From the NCBI GenBank assembly GCA_900539525.1, contig UQCM01000007.1:1-64000 (forward strand): a stretch of DNA of 64,000 bases, given 5' to 3'. Position 1 is the stretch's first letter, and each line of letters begins with the position of its first letter. The position numbers and the translations under genes are program-made. This document shows positions 8,695 through 17,723 of this stretch, piece by piece. Below the pieces are notes generated by a model. The model was given only the letters and a program-made list of their open reading frames with translations, made no database searches and had not been told where the DNA came from. Source of the stretch: an uncultured Blautia sp. GTDB taxonomy: Bacteria; Bacillota; Clostridia; Lachnospirales; Lachnospiraceae.

Positions 8695-10113
8695 CTACTC
8701 TGTAAAAAGCAAAAAGTCTCCGCACGGCCGTTCTGTTCCATCTGTCGGACTGTTCAGCACATAACCGTTGTAGACCATGGTTGCCGAGCCTCCTCCGTCC
8801 AGATTGTATGCATAGCTGCATCCGTAGCGGCCAAAGACCGACCTCATCTGGGACAGTGTAAGTCCTGGAGCATTGGCCGTCAGCAGGACATATTCTCCGG
8901 GCCGCACCATACCCACCGCACTTCTGGGGTATCTTCCCGTCATATCCGGACTGGAATAGACCTGGGGGTATCCCTGTTCCTTCAGGGAAGCAGGCTGCCC
9001 GTTCTTTAAGAGGATCGGACCGAAGTTAAAGGTATCACGCACACCGCCCTTTTTCAACTGAGCTGCTGAAAGTCCCTGGGGCGGACTGAACATCGTACCA
9101 TCCTGTGCGATCGCCATCAGAGAATAACTGGTTCCAAGCGCCTTATTGTAGATCTTTCCGTCCTTTAGCATGACCGCATCAAAGCCGGGCTTTCCTGTCT
9201 CATAGGAGAATGCACTCCCGTTGATCCCGATGACCGCATGATGATCTGCAGCCGCACCGGAGGTTGTCTGTCTCGTACCCCCGTAAGTCCCGTAGGAAAG
9301 CGCCGCCTTCATCTGACTGACGCTATTCACCCTCACATGAGCCGTCCAGTAACAGGTGCCAAGATCAGAGGATTTCTGAATACGCACCTTCAAAGTAGCG
9401 CTGTTATACTCCATGACCGTCGCCGCACTCATGGTTTTTGCGTTCATGCGCTCCTTTGTATTCAGGACACCTTTAGAATCGGCATAATAATACCATCCGC
9501 CGCTTTTGATCCACCTGCTGCTCCTCATAACCCCTTTTGCGGTAAAATAATAGCTCTTTTCATTGATAGTCTGCATCCTGGTAAGACGCACGCCATTGGC
9601 ATCCAGATAGTAACGTTTCCCCTTATAAGTGATCCAGCCTGTCTTTTTTATGCCTTTTGCCGTGTAATAGTACCAGTTTCCTCCGATCTTCTGCCAGCCG
9701 CCTTTGAAGTTTTTGATCCATCTGCCGTCTTCCCCGACGAACCGATCCCCCACCCAGCAGTTTCTGACCCGGATACCTTTGGAATTCACATAGTATTTGT
9801 TGCTGATCCACTGCTTTTTCGCCATCCGCCCGTCTGATTTGAAAAAGTAGTCGTTATTACTGATCCTTTTCCATTTGCTTCTCAGCATTCTTCCTGTTTT
9901 CAGATGAAAATAATACTTATCCTTTCCGATTTTCTGAAGGCCGAGACATTTCTGCCCTTCTCTGTAATAATACCGGGCATTTCCCTCTGTGACCCAGCCG
10001 TCATGTACCGGTGCCGCCTGCCCCTGAAGCACAGGGCAGACAGCAGCCAGCATCAGAAGACAGAGAGTGATCAGAACCGCTCTCTGCCGTTTTTGTACCA
10101 TCTTGCTTATCAT
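8695..10113 (-). CDS. CW-repeat surface protein with phosphodiester glycosidase (NAGPA) domain
   Basis: A 472-aa secreted protein. Residues 1-35 form a signal peptide ending near GQAAP. Residues 37-220 hold about eight glucan/choline-binding-type (CW) repeats with aromatic W..YYY and YYLDANGV motifs. Residues 230-472 match the NAGPA family (phosphodiester glycosidase; GlcNAc-1-phosphodiester alpha-N-acetylglucosaminidase), with GINGSAFS, a FNFGPIL segment and the C-terminal NLDGGGSATMVYNG motif. Family knowledge suggests hydrolysis of a sugar-phosphodiester at the cell envelope; the substrate is unknown. The ATG overlaps the stop of the upstream gene (ATGA at 10110-10113) and has an AAAGGGGAGA site, so the two are translationally coupled. 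The CW repeats closely resemble those of the protein at 62634-64000, suggesting a shared wall ligand. Confidence 0.85.
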   Translation of the reverse strand: MISKMVQKRQRAVLITLCLLMLAAVCPVLQGQAAPVHDGWVTEGNARYYYREGQKCLGLQKIGKDKYYFHLKTGRMLRSKWKRISNNDYFFKSDGRMAKKQWISNKYYVNSKGIRVRNCWVGDRFVGEDGRWIKNFKGGWQKIGGNWYYYTAKGIKKTGWITYKGKRYYLDANGVRLTRMQTINEKSYYFTAKGVMRSSRWIKSGGWYYYADSKGVLNTKERMNAKTMSAATVMEYNSATLKVRIQKSSDLGTCYWTAHVRVNSVSQMKAALSYGTYGGTRQTTSGAAADHHAVIGINGSAFSYETGKPGFDAVMLKDGKIYNKALGTSYSLMAIAQDGTMFSPPQGLSAAQLKKGGVRDTFNFGPILLKNGQPASLKEQGYPQVYSSPDMTGRYPRSAVGMVRPGEYVLLTANAPGLTLSQMRSVFGRYGCSYAYNLDGGGSATMVYNGYVLNSPTDGTERPCGDFLLFTE

Positions 10114-10484
10114 GGTTCTCCCCTTTCGTGTTCTTTTGCCTGTCTCTCCTGCTGCCCTATTCTAACAGACTTCCTGATATCCTGCAAGTCCGTACTGCGC
10201 CCGAGAGCTTCCACGACCTTTTCTGTACGGTATCCAAAGACCGGCCTGTTTTCTCTGTGCATCCACAAGAATCCTCCCAGGATCGCTGCAGACAGCAGCA
10301 TCCGCAGTCCAAAGGTTCCTGACAGCACAGGTCTGTCATCCTCCACTGCCTCCTGCTCATCTATATAGCCGAAACGGCAGCCACAGTTCCTGGCACAGCC
10401 CATGATGTCCTGTTCGTTCTGTCTTGCTGTTTCTCTCAGTTTTTCTGCCAGTTCACTCCTGCCTTCGATTGAATCATCCTGCAT
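10110..10484 (-). CDS. Small single-pass membrane protein, unknown function
   Basis: The reading frame is open further upstream (to 10622), but that part runs through the histidine operon terminator and into hisIE, so ATG 10484 is the likeliest start. It gives 124 aa. The N-terminus is charged (MQDDSIEGRSELAEKL) and has a CARNCGC cysteine cluster; a hydrophobic segment (about residues 53-74) is followed by a basic C-terminal tail. It overlaps the following CW-repeat gene by 4 nt. The ribosome site (AAAGGGCGG) is only fair. I do not recognise the family. Coupling to the NAGPA protein suggests an accessory role, but that is inference. Confidence 0.5.
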   Translation of the reverse strand: MQDDSIEGRSELAEKLRETARQNEQDIMGCARNCGCRFGYIDEQEAVEDDRPVLSGTFGLRMLLSAAILGGFLWMHRENRPVFGYRTEKVVEALGRSTDLQDIRKSVRIGQQERQAKEHERGEP

Positions 10485-10542
10485 CGGCTCATCCGCCCTT
10501 TCCCGCAAATCCAAAGGTTTCTTTAACCATATGCCGGTGTTC

Positions 10543-10570
10543 AAAAAAAAGAACCGGATCATACCGGTTC
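10543..10570 (-). terminator. Terminator of the histidine operon
   Basis: Seven base pairs, GAACCGG / CCGGTTC, with a 6-nt loop are followed on the minus strand by eight T residues. The stem begins 8 nt after the hisIE stop codon. Confidence 0.9.
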
Positions 10571-10578
10571 CTTTCTTC

Positions 10579-11868
10579 TTATCTCTGTGCCAGTTCTTTT
10601 GTGATATCCTCCCAGGTGACACCTTTTTCTGCCATCAGAACCATCACATGGTAAAGGAAATCGGAGATCTCATACTTGATTTCCTCCGGGTTCGGATTCT
10701 TGGCGGCAATAACGATCTCCGTGGCCTCTTCTCCCACCTTCTTTAAGATCTTGTCAATTCCTTTATCGAACAGGTAATTTGTATAAGAGCCCTCCTTCGG
10801 ATGCTCCTTTCTGTCCATGATCACTGCATAAACATTTTCAAATACCTTCATCGGATTGGTCTCATCAAAATCCTTCTTAACCAGTTCCCGGTAAAAACAG
10901 CTTCTGTTCCCTGTATGGCATGCGGCTCCTACCTGAAGCACCTTCGCCAGGATCGTGTCATTGTCACAGTCAATCGAAAGCTGCCGCACATACTGGAAAT
11001 GTCCGGAGGTCATTCCTTTCACCCACAGTTCATTTCTGCTGCGGCTCCAGTAGGTCATTTTTCCTGTCTTCACCGTTGTTTCGAACGCTTCCCGGTTCAT
11101 ATAAGCCATCATCAATACTTCCATGGTCTTGTAATCCTGCACAATGACCGGAATCAGATTGTTTTCATTTTTCTTGAGCTCCGACCACTGCATGCTGCTT
11201 TCGAAGGTATTTACCGGTATCTCTCTTTCCTTTGCCCTGAGTTTCAGTTCCATCAGATCCGCATTCATTTCTGTTATTGCCCTGGCGCAGACACCGGAAA
11301 CGTTCTCCATTCCCAGAAGATTTAAGACGCCATCCACATCCGGCCGCATAACAACAGGCATCACCGGTACATTCACCGCCTTACACGCCTCACTTACATG
11401 TACCTCATCGGCCAGGAGCAGGACTTCACCGGCATATTCTTCGATCAATGCCCTGTTTGTTCTCAGTTCTGAGAGATTATCGGCACATACCGCAAGCTTT
11501 TCTTTTCCGAAACGCCTGGATACCTCCTCTAAGAGCTCCACGTTATCTTTTTTTGAAAAATTCAGGAATGCCTTTCTGCAGCCGGCATAGATCAGCTTCT
11601 TCACATCCTCCAGGCGCCTGACATTTCCGCCGCCCGCCATGGGGATATCGATCTTTCTGGACATCTCTTTGATCAGCAGCAGGGATTCCTCGTGGGAAGC
11701 ATCATCATCTGACAGATCAAAGATGATCAGCTCATCCGCCCCGTTATTGCTGTAATACTGTGCCAGCTTCAGCACATCGCCGCCCTCAAACAAGGTATAG
11801 TTTGAAAATCCTTTTACAGCTTTTCCGTTTTTTATAAAAATATATGGTGCCAGTTTCTTTGTACTCAT
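10579..11868 (-). CDS. hisIE: HisIE fused to an N-terminal HisF-like domain
   Basis: The C-terminal half carries two histidine-pathway activities. Residues 228-326 are phosphoribosyl-AMP cyclohydrolase (HisI; metal motif DCDND at 300-304, Cys317 and Cys324 in [11 protein letters not shown]). Residues 340-429 are phosphoribosyl-ATP pyrophosphohydrolase (His[14 protein letters not shown]). An ordinary HisIE is about 200 aa; here an extra 225 residues resemble the HisA/HisF barrel (KNGKAVKG near the start, GGGNVR at 79-84). At the position of HisF catalytic Asp11 (usual CLDV) there is PYIF with Phe11; an Asp is kept at 130. The barrel is therefore probably not a working cyclase and may be structural or regulatory. 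The gene follows hisB by 3 nt and is the last of the operon. hisA, hisF, hisH and hisC are not in this window. Confidence 0.9.
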   Translation of the reverse strand: MSTKKLAPYIFIKNGKAVKGFSNYTLFEGGDVLKLAQYYSNNGADELIIFDLSDDDASHEESLLLIKEMSRKIDIPMAGGGNVRRLEDVKKLIYAGCRKAFLNFSKKDNVELLEEVSRRFGKEKLAVCADNLSELRTNRALIEEYAGEVLLLADEVHVSEACKAVNVPVMPVVMRPDVDGVLNLLGMENVSGVCARAITEMNADLMELKLRAKEREIPVNTFESSMQWSELKKNENNLIPVIVQDYKTMEVLMMAYMNREAFETTVKTGKMTYWSRSRNELWVKGMTSGHFQYVRQLSIDCDNDTILAKVLQVGAACHTGNRSCFYRELVKKDFDETNPMKVFENVYAVIMDRKEHPKEGSYTNYLFDKGIDKILKKVGEEATEIVIAAKNPNPEEIKYEISDFLYHVMVLMAEKGVTWEDITKELAQR

Positions 11869-11871
11869 GAT

Positions 11872-12462
11872 TTATAAGGTCCCTTTCGTCGATAGTACAC
11901 CTGTGATGCGCTCATCATACATGGTGGCGGCATCCAGGGCTTTTGCAAATGCTTTAAATGAACACTCGGCAAGATGATGATTGTTAAAGCCTGAAATCTT
12001 CTTCAGGTGCAGATTCATGGCTGCGGAATAGGAGACAGCGTAGAAAAAGTCATGAATCATCTCTGTGTCCAGCGCACCTATCCTCTCTACCGTATACTCA
12101 CAGTCAAAGGAAAGATACGGCCTTCCTGACAGATCCACCGCACACAGGATCAGTGCCTCATCCATCGGCAGAATACTGCTGCCGTAGCGCCTTATCCCCG
12201 CCTTGTCCCCGACAGCTTTTCTGATCGCCTCTCCCAGTACGATGCCTGTATCCTCTATCGTATGATGGGAATCGATCTGCGTATCCCCCTGGATCTCTGC
12301 CTCCAGGTCAAACAGGCCATGTCTGGCAAAGCCCTCCAGCATATGATCAAAAAACGGGATGCCCGAATGGATGTTTCCCTTTCCCGTTCCATCCAGATTC
12401 AGCGTCAGCTTTATGCTGGTCTCCTTTGTGATCCTCTCGACGGTTGCTATGCGTTCTGCCAT
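11872..12462 (-). CDS. hisB: Imidazoleglycerol-phosphate dehydratase
   Basis: A 196-aa single-domain HisB catalysing dehydration of imidazole glycerol phosphate to imidazole acetol phosphate. The duplicated metal-binding signatures are clear: DSHHTIEDTGIVLGEA in the first half and GFNNHHLAECSFKA in the second. The start at ATG 12462 follows the hisD stop by one base with GAGGTG as ribosome site; the frame is open for 14 more codons upstream, but these lie within hisD. It is the fourth gene of the his operon. Confidence 0.95.
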   Translation of the reverse strand: MAERIATVERITKETSIKLTLNLDGTGKGNIHSGIPFFDHMLEGFARHGLFDLEAEIQGDTQIDSHHTIEDTGIVLGEAIRKAVGDKAGIRRYGSSILPMDEALILCAVDLSGRPYLSFDCEYTVERIGALDTEMIHDFFYAVSYSAAMNLHLKKISGFNNHHLAECSFKAFAKALDAATMYDERITGVLSTKGTL

Positions 12463-12463
12463 A

Positions 12464-13762
12464 CTACACCTCTTTCTCAAAGCGCACACGGATCGAATTG
12501 GCATGCGCCGTCAGCTGCTCGGCTTCGGCAAACTGAATGATATCCTCATGTACCGGTTCCAGCGCTTCCCTGGAATAGTAAACGATACTGGATTTCTTGA
12601 TGAAATCATCTACCGACAGCGGGGAGAAGAATTTCGCTGTTCCATTTGTAGGCAGCACGTGGTTCGGTCCTGCAAAATAATCCCCCAGCGGCTCACTGCT
12701 GTATTCGCCGATAAAAATGGCTCCGGCATTTCGGATCTTTGTCATTACGTGAAACGGATCCTTTGTGACGATCTCCAGATGCTCAGAGGCGATCTCGTTG
12801 GCCGCATCAATGGCATCCTCCATGCTGTCCGCCAGCAGGATGTATCCGTAATTCTCCAGAGATCTGCTGATGATCTCCCTTCTGGAGAGTACCTTCAGAA
12901 ATCCTTCAATTTCAGCAGAAACCTCCTTTGCCAGCTCCTCGCTGGTGGTGATCAAAATCGCGCTGGCCATCTCATCATGCTCTGCCTGGGACATCAGATC
13001 CGCCGCCACAAAGCGCGGATTCGCACTCTCGTCGGCCAGTACCAGGATCTCACTGGGGCCTGCGATGGAATCAATGCTCACATGGCCATAAACCGCTTTC
13101 TTCGCCAGTGCCACGTAGATATTTCCCGGACCCACGATCTTATCAACCTTCGGAATACTCTCTGTTCCAAAAGCAAGAGCCGCGATCGCCTGTGCACCTC
13201 CCACCTTGTACACCTCATCAGCCCCGGCCTCATTTGCGGCCACCAGCGTGGTGGGGTTCACCTTTCCGTCGCGTCCGCAGGGGGTCGTCATCACGATCTT
13301 ATCGACACCGGCCACCTTTGCCGGTACGATGTTCATCAGTACGGAAGACGGATAGACCGCCTTTCCGCCCGGCACATAGACACCCACCCGCGACAGCGGC
13401 ATCACTTTTTGTCCCAGCATCGTGCCGTTTGGCTGACTGTCAAACCAGCTGTAGTGTCTCTGCTTTTCATGATAGCTTCTGATATTTACCAGCGCCTTCC
13501 GGATGACCTCAATAAGCTCAGGATCCACCTGTGCATAAGCCTCCTTTAACTCTTCCTCAGACACACGGATATTCTCAGCCGTGATCTTCGCGCCGTCAAA
13601 GCGCTCTGTGAATGAGAAGACTGCCGTATCACCGCCCTTTCGGACAGCTTCAACGATTTCTGCCACTCTTCCTTCATATTCACCGTAGCTGCCGGGACTT
13701 CTCTTTAAAAGATCCCTCAGCAGATTTTGTTTCGTTTCTTCCGTTAATCTAATCGTGCGCAT
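12464..13762 (-). CDS. hisD: Histidinol dehydrogenase
   Basis: A 432-aa zinc-dependent, NAD-linked enzyme oxidising L-histidinol to L-histidine. The nucleotide and signature region GGAQAIAALAFGTESIP is followed by VGPGNIYVALAKK, and zinc/catalytic motifs SQAEHDE, EHLEIV and GPNHVLPTNG are all present. Length matches the family. It lies 10 nt after hisG and directly abuts hisB, so it is translated from the common his transcript. Confidence 0.96.
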   Translation of the reverse strand: MRTIRLTEETKQNLLRDLLKRSPGSYGEYEGRVAEIVEAVRKGGDTAVFSFTERFDGAKITAENIRVSEEELKEAYAQVDPELIEVIRKALVNIRSYHEKQRHYSWFDSQPNGTMLGQKVMPLSRVGVYVPGGKAVYPSSVLMNIVPAKVAGVDKIVMTTPCGRDGKVNPTTLVAANEAGADEVYKVGGAQAIAALAFGTESIPKVDKIVGPGNIYVALAKKAVYGHVSIDSIAGPSEILVLADESANPRFVAADLMSQAEHDEMASAILITTSEELAKEVSAEIEGFLKVLSRREIISRSLENYGYILLADSMEDAIDAANEIASEHLEIVTKDPFHVMTKIRNAGAIFIGEYSSEPLGDYFAGPNHVLPTNGTAKFFSPLSVDDFIKKSSIVYYSREALEPVHEDIIQFAEAEQLTAHANSIRVRFEKEV

Positions 13763-13772
13763 AGCCTCTCCT

Positions 13773-14408
13773 TTACAAAACCGCCTTTAAATCAGTCAGA
13801 ATTTTCGTGATCCTTTCATTTTCCATCCGCATGCTCACCGGATTGACCACTACCCGGGCGGAAAGGGGACAAACCTCCTCCAGAACCTCCAGGCCATTTT
13901 CCCTAAGCGTCGTTCCTGTCTCCACAATATCTACGATCACCTCGGCCAGTCCGACGATCGGTGCCAGCTCGATGGAACCATTCAGCTTGATGATCTCCGG
14001 TGTCTGGTGTTTCTTGTTATAAAAATAATCCTTCGCGATCTTCGGGTATTTTGTTGCAACACGGATCTGCTGCTGATGCTCTAACAGCTCTTTCGCGGAT
14101 GCCGGTCCGCATACACACATGCGGCACCTGCCAAACCCCAAGTCCAGCACTTCATAAAGCTTCCTCTGCTCCTCCATCACGGTATCCTCACCCACGATAC
14201 CGATATCCGCTGCCCCATATTCCACATAGGTAGGAACATCCGGTCCTTTTGCAAGGAAAAATTTCAGCTTCAGCTCCTCATTGACAAAAATCAGTTTTCT
14301 GGAATCCTTATCCTTCATTTCCTCACAGGTAATCCCAATCTTTTCAAAGAGGGAGAGAGTGGTCTTTGCCAGTCTTCCCTTGCCCAGTGCAAATGTCAAA
14401 TATCTCAT
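13773..14408 (-). CDS. hisG: ATP phosphoribosyltransferase, short form catalytic subunit
   Basis: A 211-aa HisG of the short type, which lacks the C-terminal ACT-like regulatory domain and works only with HisZ. It catalyses the first committed step, condensing ATP with PRPP. Motifs [11 protein letters not shown] and the PRPP-binding segment [12 protein letters not shown] are visible. hisZ is immediately upstream (15 nt), consistent with the hetero-octameric HisG-HisZ enzyme. Confidence 0.95.
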   Translation of the reverse strand: MRYLTFALGKGRLAKTTLSLFEKIGITCEEMKDKDSRKLIFVNEELKLKFFLAKGPDVPTYVEYGAADIGIVGEDTVMEEQRKLYEVLDLGFGRCRMCVCGPASAKELLEHQQQIRVATKYPKIAKDYFYNKKHQTPEIIKLNGSIELAPIVGLAEVIVDIVETGTTLRENGLEVLEEVCPLSARVVVNPVSMRMENERITKILTDLKAVL

Positions 14409-14423
14409 ATGAATCCTCCCTGC

Positions 14424-15539
14424 CTACTCCCGTTCCGGGACAAGTGCCACATACTGTCCTTCCTGTCTCATTTCCCTCGCCCTGCGTATCACATCTGCTC
14501 TCTCCCCGGGACGGTAACGCAGGACAACCGGTATCTTCTCTGCGGGAACAGAAATTTTCTGACGCTCCAGTGCATTTAACAGCTGATTCACCTCGACTGC
14601 AAATCCGATGGATGGTGCCTCTTTTCCAAAATGCCCCAGCAGACGGTCATAACGTCCTCCCTTAACGACCGCATCTCCTGTTCCAAACGTATAAGCACGG
14701 AAAATGACTCCTGTATAATACATGTATTTACTGAGCATCCCGAGATCAAAGGAAACATATCGCTCGATTCCGTAAACAGACAGGATCTCATACATCTCCT
14801 CCAGCCTCTTAAGAGCGTCCAGTGCCTTTTTGTTCTCTGTCATCTCCCCGGCCTGATGCAGTACCTCCACACCGCCATACAGCTTCGGCAGTTTCACAAA
14901 CAGTTCCTTTAAATCCCCGCGGATATTCTGCTCACTTAAAAGCTCCTCCACGCCGAAGTTGTTCTTGTTGGAGATCAGCCGCTTCAGCTCATCCTCCAGC
15001 TCACCTTCGATCCCGGCCTCCTCTGACAGTGCCTCAAAAAAATCCACCTGACCGATGCTCACCTGAAATTCCTTCAGGCCGGCCTTCAGCAGACAGTCAG
15101 CCACCATGGCGATCATTTCCGCATCGGAATCCACAGAATTGTCACCGATCAGCTCGGCTCCCAGCTGCGTCGTTTCTTTCAGGCGCCCCTGATAGCTGGA
15201 ATTATTGATAAACGTATTTCCTACATAACAAAGACGGATGGGATCCGTCTCTTCGCTGAAATATCCTGCTGCCGCCCTCGCGATCGATGGTGTGATATCC
15301 GGCCGCATCACCAGCGTATTTCCTTCTTTATCAAAAAATTTATATAAATCTCTGGATGGAGTGGTACCCACCTCTTTACTGAACACCTCAAAAAACTCAA
15401 AGGTTGGTGTCTCGATATCACGGTAGCCGTACCCCTTCATGATCTCATGAAGCTGATTCTGCAGGGTCAGCTTTCTTTCACATTCCTCATTATAAATATC
15501 TCTTACACCTTCCGGTGTATGCAACAGCTTCTGGTCCAT
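14424..15539 (-). CDS. hisZ: ATP phosphoribosyltransferase regulatory subunit
   Basis: A 371-aa paralogue of histidyl-tRNA synthetase without the anticodon-binding domain. Class II motifs are visible (motif 2-like LYKFFDKEGNTLVMRPDITPS; GGRYDRLLGHFGKEAPSIGF). It is the allosteric, histidine-sensing partner of short HisG rather than a synthetase. It is the first gene of the his operon; the start at 15539 has GAGAGGAG upstream. No T-box or His-rich leader is seen in the roughly 60-nt leader. Confidence 0.93.
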   Translation of the reverse strand: MDQKLLHTPEGVRDIYNEECERKLTLQNQLHEIMKGYGYRDIETPTFEFFEVFSKEVGTTPSRDLYKFFDKEGNTLVMRPDITPSIARAAAGYFSEETDPIRLCYVGNTFINNSSYQGRLKETTQLGAELIGDNSVDSDAEMIAMVADCLLKAGLKEFQVSIGQVDFFEALSEEAGIEGELEDELKRLISNKNNFGVEELLSEQNIRGDLKELFVKLPKLYGGVEVLHQAGEMTENKKALDALKRLEEMYEILSVYGIERYVSFDLGMLSKYMYYTGVIFRAYTFGTGDAVVKGGRYDRLLGHFGKEAPSIGFAVEVNQLLNALERQKISVPAEKIPVVLRYRPGERADVIRRAREMRQEGQYVALVPERE

Positions 15540-15606
15540 TGTGTTCTCCTCTCTACTTTAACACTTCACAGTGCTATTTCGCTACCATAATAAATTTGCC
15601 TTAACA

Positions 15607-15635
15607 ATTATAAGCGAAGGTCTGTAAAATGTCAA
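15607..15635 (-). promoter_or_regulatory. Consensus sigma-A promoter of the his operon
   Basis: TTGACA (15630-15635) and TATAAT (15607-15612) are separated by exactly 17 bp, a perfect match to the housekeeping consensus. The -35 box contains the TGA stop codon of recU, so the operon is transcribed independently of the genes upstream. Confidence 0.85.
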
Positions 15636-16165
15636 TCCCTCCTGTCTAAATCCTTCTGTAGTGCCTCCAGATACGGCACCAGAATTCCTCCGGACGGACG
15701 CAAAAGAAATGTCTGATCCAGTTCTTCATACCGGAAGCTCTTCCTGCCCCCCTGCCTTGCCCGGTCCCAGAATTTCCGCATATCTGCATAGGGCAGATAG
15801 AACAGTTCATTTCTGGCAGTATAGAAAAGGATCATAAACGAGATCCCTCCCTGTTCCTCAAACTTCTCCATAAAGGACACCTGATGCTCATGGATATTCT
15901 GCAGGGCAAAGGTATCCGCCGCAGATTCTTTCGCATCAAAGCAGACGGGAATTCCCTGAACGGCGCCGATATAATCCACCGTACTCTTCTGATCAAAATA
16001 AGCCAGCGTAATATGTCTGTGCTCCTTATCGATCCGGACAGGTGTGATCGGTGTGGGAATCTTCTGGATCAGAGCCAGGCCCTTCTCCAGATACTGCTCA
16101 TTCGACCGGTTGATCAGATCCTCAAGAGTGGAGCCGCGAAGCCCCCTGGAGTTCCAGGTCGCCAT
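15632..16165 (-). CDS. recU: RecU-type Holliday junction resolvase
   Basis: A 177-aa protein matching RecU, the Firmicute enzyme that cleaves four-way junctions during recombination and chromosome segregation. The nuclease core is visible: a conserved RG.. N-terminal segment (NSRGLRGSTLEDLI) and the active-site stretch STVDYIGAVQGIPVCFDAKE with the D...D.K pattern. The start at 16165 lies inside the 3' end of the pseudouridine synthase gene (44-nt overlap) and has AAGGAGAT upstream, so translation is coupled. Confidence 0.88.
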   Translation of the reverse strand: MATWNSRGLRGSTLEDLINRSNEQYLEKGLALIQKIPTPITPVRIDKEHRHITLAYFDQKSTVDYIGAVQGIPVCFDAKESAADTFALQNIHEHQVSFMEKFEEQGGISFMILFYTARNELFYLPYADMRKFWDRARQGGRKSFRYEELDQTFLLRPSGGILVPYLEALQKDLDRRD

Positions 16166-17111
16166 AATCCAGTCTCATCTCCTTTCGAATACTGTCAAAT
16201 GCTTCCGGCGGCATTGCCTGAAACTCTCTGCCGGAAAGATAAGAAAGAGGCCCGGAAAGCTCTGGCAGACAAAGACGCCAGGAGTGAAGCAGCTGATGGG
16301 AAAGTCCGTCCATTTGCGGCCCGCCGTATTTCACGTCACCCAGTATCGGGTGTCCAATGGAGGCCAGATGCGCGCGGATCTGATGCGAACGTCCTGTGAT
16401 CAGCTCTACTTCCAGAAGCGTGGCTGTTTTCGAGGCAGATACCGGGCGATACCTTGTACGTATCGGGAGCGCATCCTTCCCCTCCGGATGTAAAGTGACA
16501 GACACCCGGTTCGTCTGCCTGTCCTTGCTCAGGAATCCTTCGATCAGGTGCTCCTCTGTGATCCTTCCCTTTACGATACAGAGATAGTATTTGTGCAGTC
16601 TCCTGTCTTTAAAGACCTCTGCCATTGCCTGAAGACCCGCCAGTGACTTGCCGGCCACAACGATCCCGCTGGTATTCCTGTCCAGCCGGTTGCAGACAGA
16701 AGGCCGGAACACGCGCAGCGACTCCTCTGTGATACTGCCGTTTTTCAGCAGATAAGATATCAGATGCTCCACCAGGGAAACATCCGATGGCCTGGCTTTC
16801 TGCGAAAGCATTCCGCAGGGCTTGTTGATCAGGAGGATATGCTCATCCTCATAGAGCACATTCAGATTCCCGCCGGTGTTTGAAATCTCCAGAGAAGAGA
16901 ATTTTTCTATCGTTTCATCCGCCAGGAACAGCTTCACCTCGTCACCCACAGACGTACGTTCACTGCCATCAGCCTTCTTTCCATTCAGAGTAATATTCTT
17001 TTTTCTGAGCATCCGGTATAGAAAACTCTTCGGCGCCCTGTTCAGATATTTGGCCAGAAGCTTATCCAGCCTCTGGCCTGCCTCATTGTTCGATACTGTA
17101 ATTACTTTCAT
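16122..17111 (-). CDS. RluC/RluD-family pseudouridine synthase
   Basis: The protein is 329 aa from ATG 17111, preferred over a GTG nine bases earlier because AGGTGGGG is positioned for it. An N-terminal S4 RNA-binding domain (GQRLDKLLAKYL, about residues 10-70) is followed by the synthase domain with the catalytic-Asp motif CNRLDRNTSGIVV and RSHQIRAHLASIGHPILGD. It isomerises uridines in rRNA (probably 23S); the exact positions cannot be assigned from sequence. It overlaps recU and follows the membrane-protein gene at 17121-17723. Confidence 0.9.
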   Translation of the reverse strand: MKVITVSNNEAGQRLDKLLAKYLNRAPKSFLYRMLRKKNITLNGKKADGSERTSVGDEVKLFLADETIEKFSSLEISNTGGNLNVLYEDEHILLINKPCGMLSQKARPSDVSLVEHLISYLLKNGSITEESLRVFRPSVCNRLDRNTSGIVVAGKSLAGLQAMAEVFKDRRLHKYYLCIVKGRITEEHLIEGFLSKDRQTNRVSVTLHPEGKDALPIRTRYRPVSASKTATLLEVELITGRSHQIRAHLASIGHPILGDVKYGGPQMDGLSHQLLHSWRLCLPELSGPLSYLSGREFQAMPPEAFDSIRKEMRLDYGDLELQGASRLHS

Positions 17112-17120
17112 GAACCCCAC

Positions 17121-17723
17121 CTACAAAGAAATCGCAAGAATCGTATGTTTCACAAGCTCACTTCTGGAAAGATCCGGATATGCTTCAATCGGCGTATACG
17201 GAATGTCTTTTTCCAGTTCCTCCCTCTTTCCGGCCAGGTAGGACACCCTGTCCAGATAGGGCTTTGCATCCTGAAAGATCTTAACATCCGCCCGGAAACC
17301 GTTCCCTTTCAGGATCTCTTTGATATGCTTCTCGGCAAATGCCGTATCCGTCCCCGGTCTGCTGCAGTATGCTGCTACATGATATCCGCAGATTACCAGA
17401 CTGTCCAGCGGTGTATTCTTCTCATAGGCGGAAATCGTCAGTTCATATGCGCGTACCAGATCCCCTGCTCTCTCCTCCACCTTCCGGTAAACCTCCGGAT
17501 CGACAGGCTTCTGCAGCAGCATCATGATCATCCCTACTGCTGAACGGGAGGCAGGCAGGCAGCCCATGATTGCCACAAAGGTAAACATATTCAGACGCGT
17601 TCCGGTCTCATGCAGTCCCGTCAGAAAGATCACGAGGGGTATGGCAAACAGTCCCAGCGTGATCAGTGTCCTTTTCTTCTTCTGTGCCTTGATATAGCCA
17701 AAATCACCTTTTTCTGCTTTCAT
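17121..17723 (-). CDS. Conserved two-TM membrane protein, unknown function
   Basis: The start at ATG 17723 (200 aa) is chosen over GTG 17735 because AAGGTGAG is well spaced for it. After a basic N-terminus two hydrophobic segments follow (LITLGLFAIPLVIFLTGL and FTFVAIMGCLPASRSAVGMI), then about 125 cytosolic residues of mixed alpha/beta character containing VAAYCSRPGTDTAFAEKHIKE. I do not recognise a named function. It overlaps the end of the SDR gene by 20 nt and precedes the pseudouridine synthase, so it belongs to that operon. Confidence 0.8.
   Translation of the reverse strand: MKAEKGDFGYIKAQKKKRTLITLGLFAIPLVIFLTGLHETGTRLNMFTFVAIMGCLPASRSAVGMIMMLLQKPVDPEVYRKVEERAGDLVRAYELTISAYEKNTPLDSLVICGYHVAAYCSRPGTDTAFAEKHIKEILKGNGFRADVKIFQDAKPYLDRVSYLAGKREELEKDIPYTPIEAYPDLSRSELVKHTILAISL

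Noticed and set aside
8481..8741. 86-aa minus-strand frame between the surface protein and NAGPA genes
   Set aside because: It spans a repeat element, the promoter inverted repeat and a gene boundary, has no ribosome site and no motif.
10484..10622. Upstream extension of the small membrane protein gene
   Set aside because: The extension runs through the his operon terminator and the hisIE 3' end, so a start at 10484 is more plausible.
12359..13549. 396-aa open frame on the plus strand
   Set aside because: It is entirely antisense to hisD and hisB, whose motifs are unmistakable; there is no ribosome site or known motif in the plus frame.
15540..15606. Possible T-box leader before hisZ
   Set aside because: The leader is about 60 nt, lacks the T-box sequence and has no terminator/antiterminator pair.
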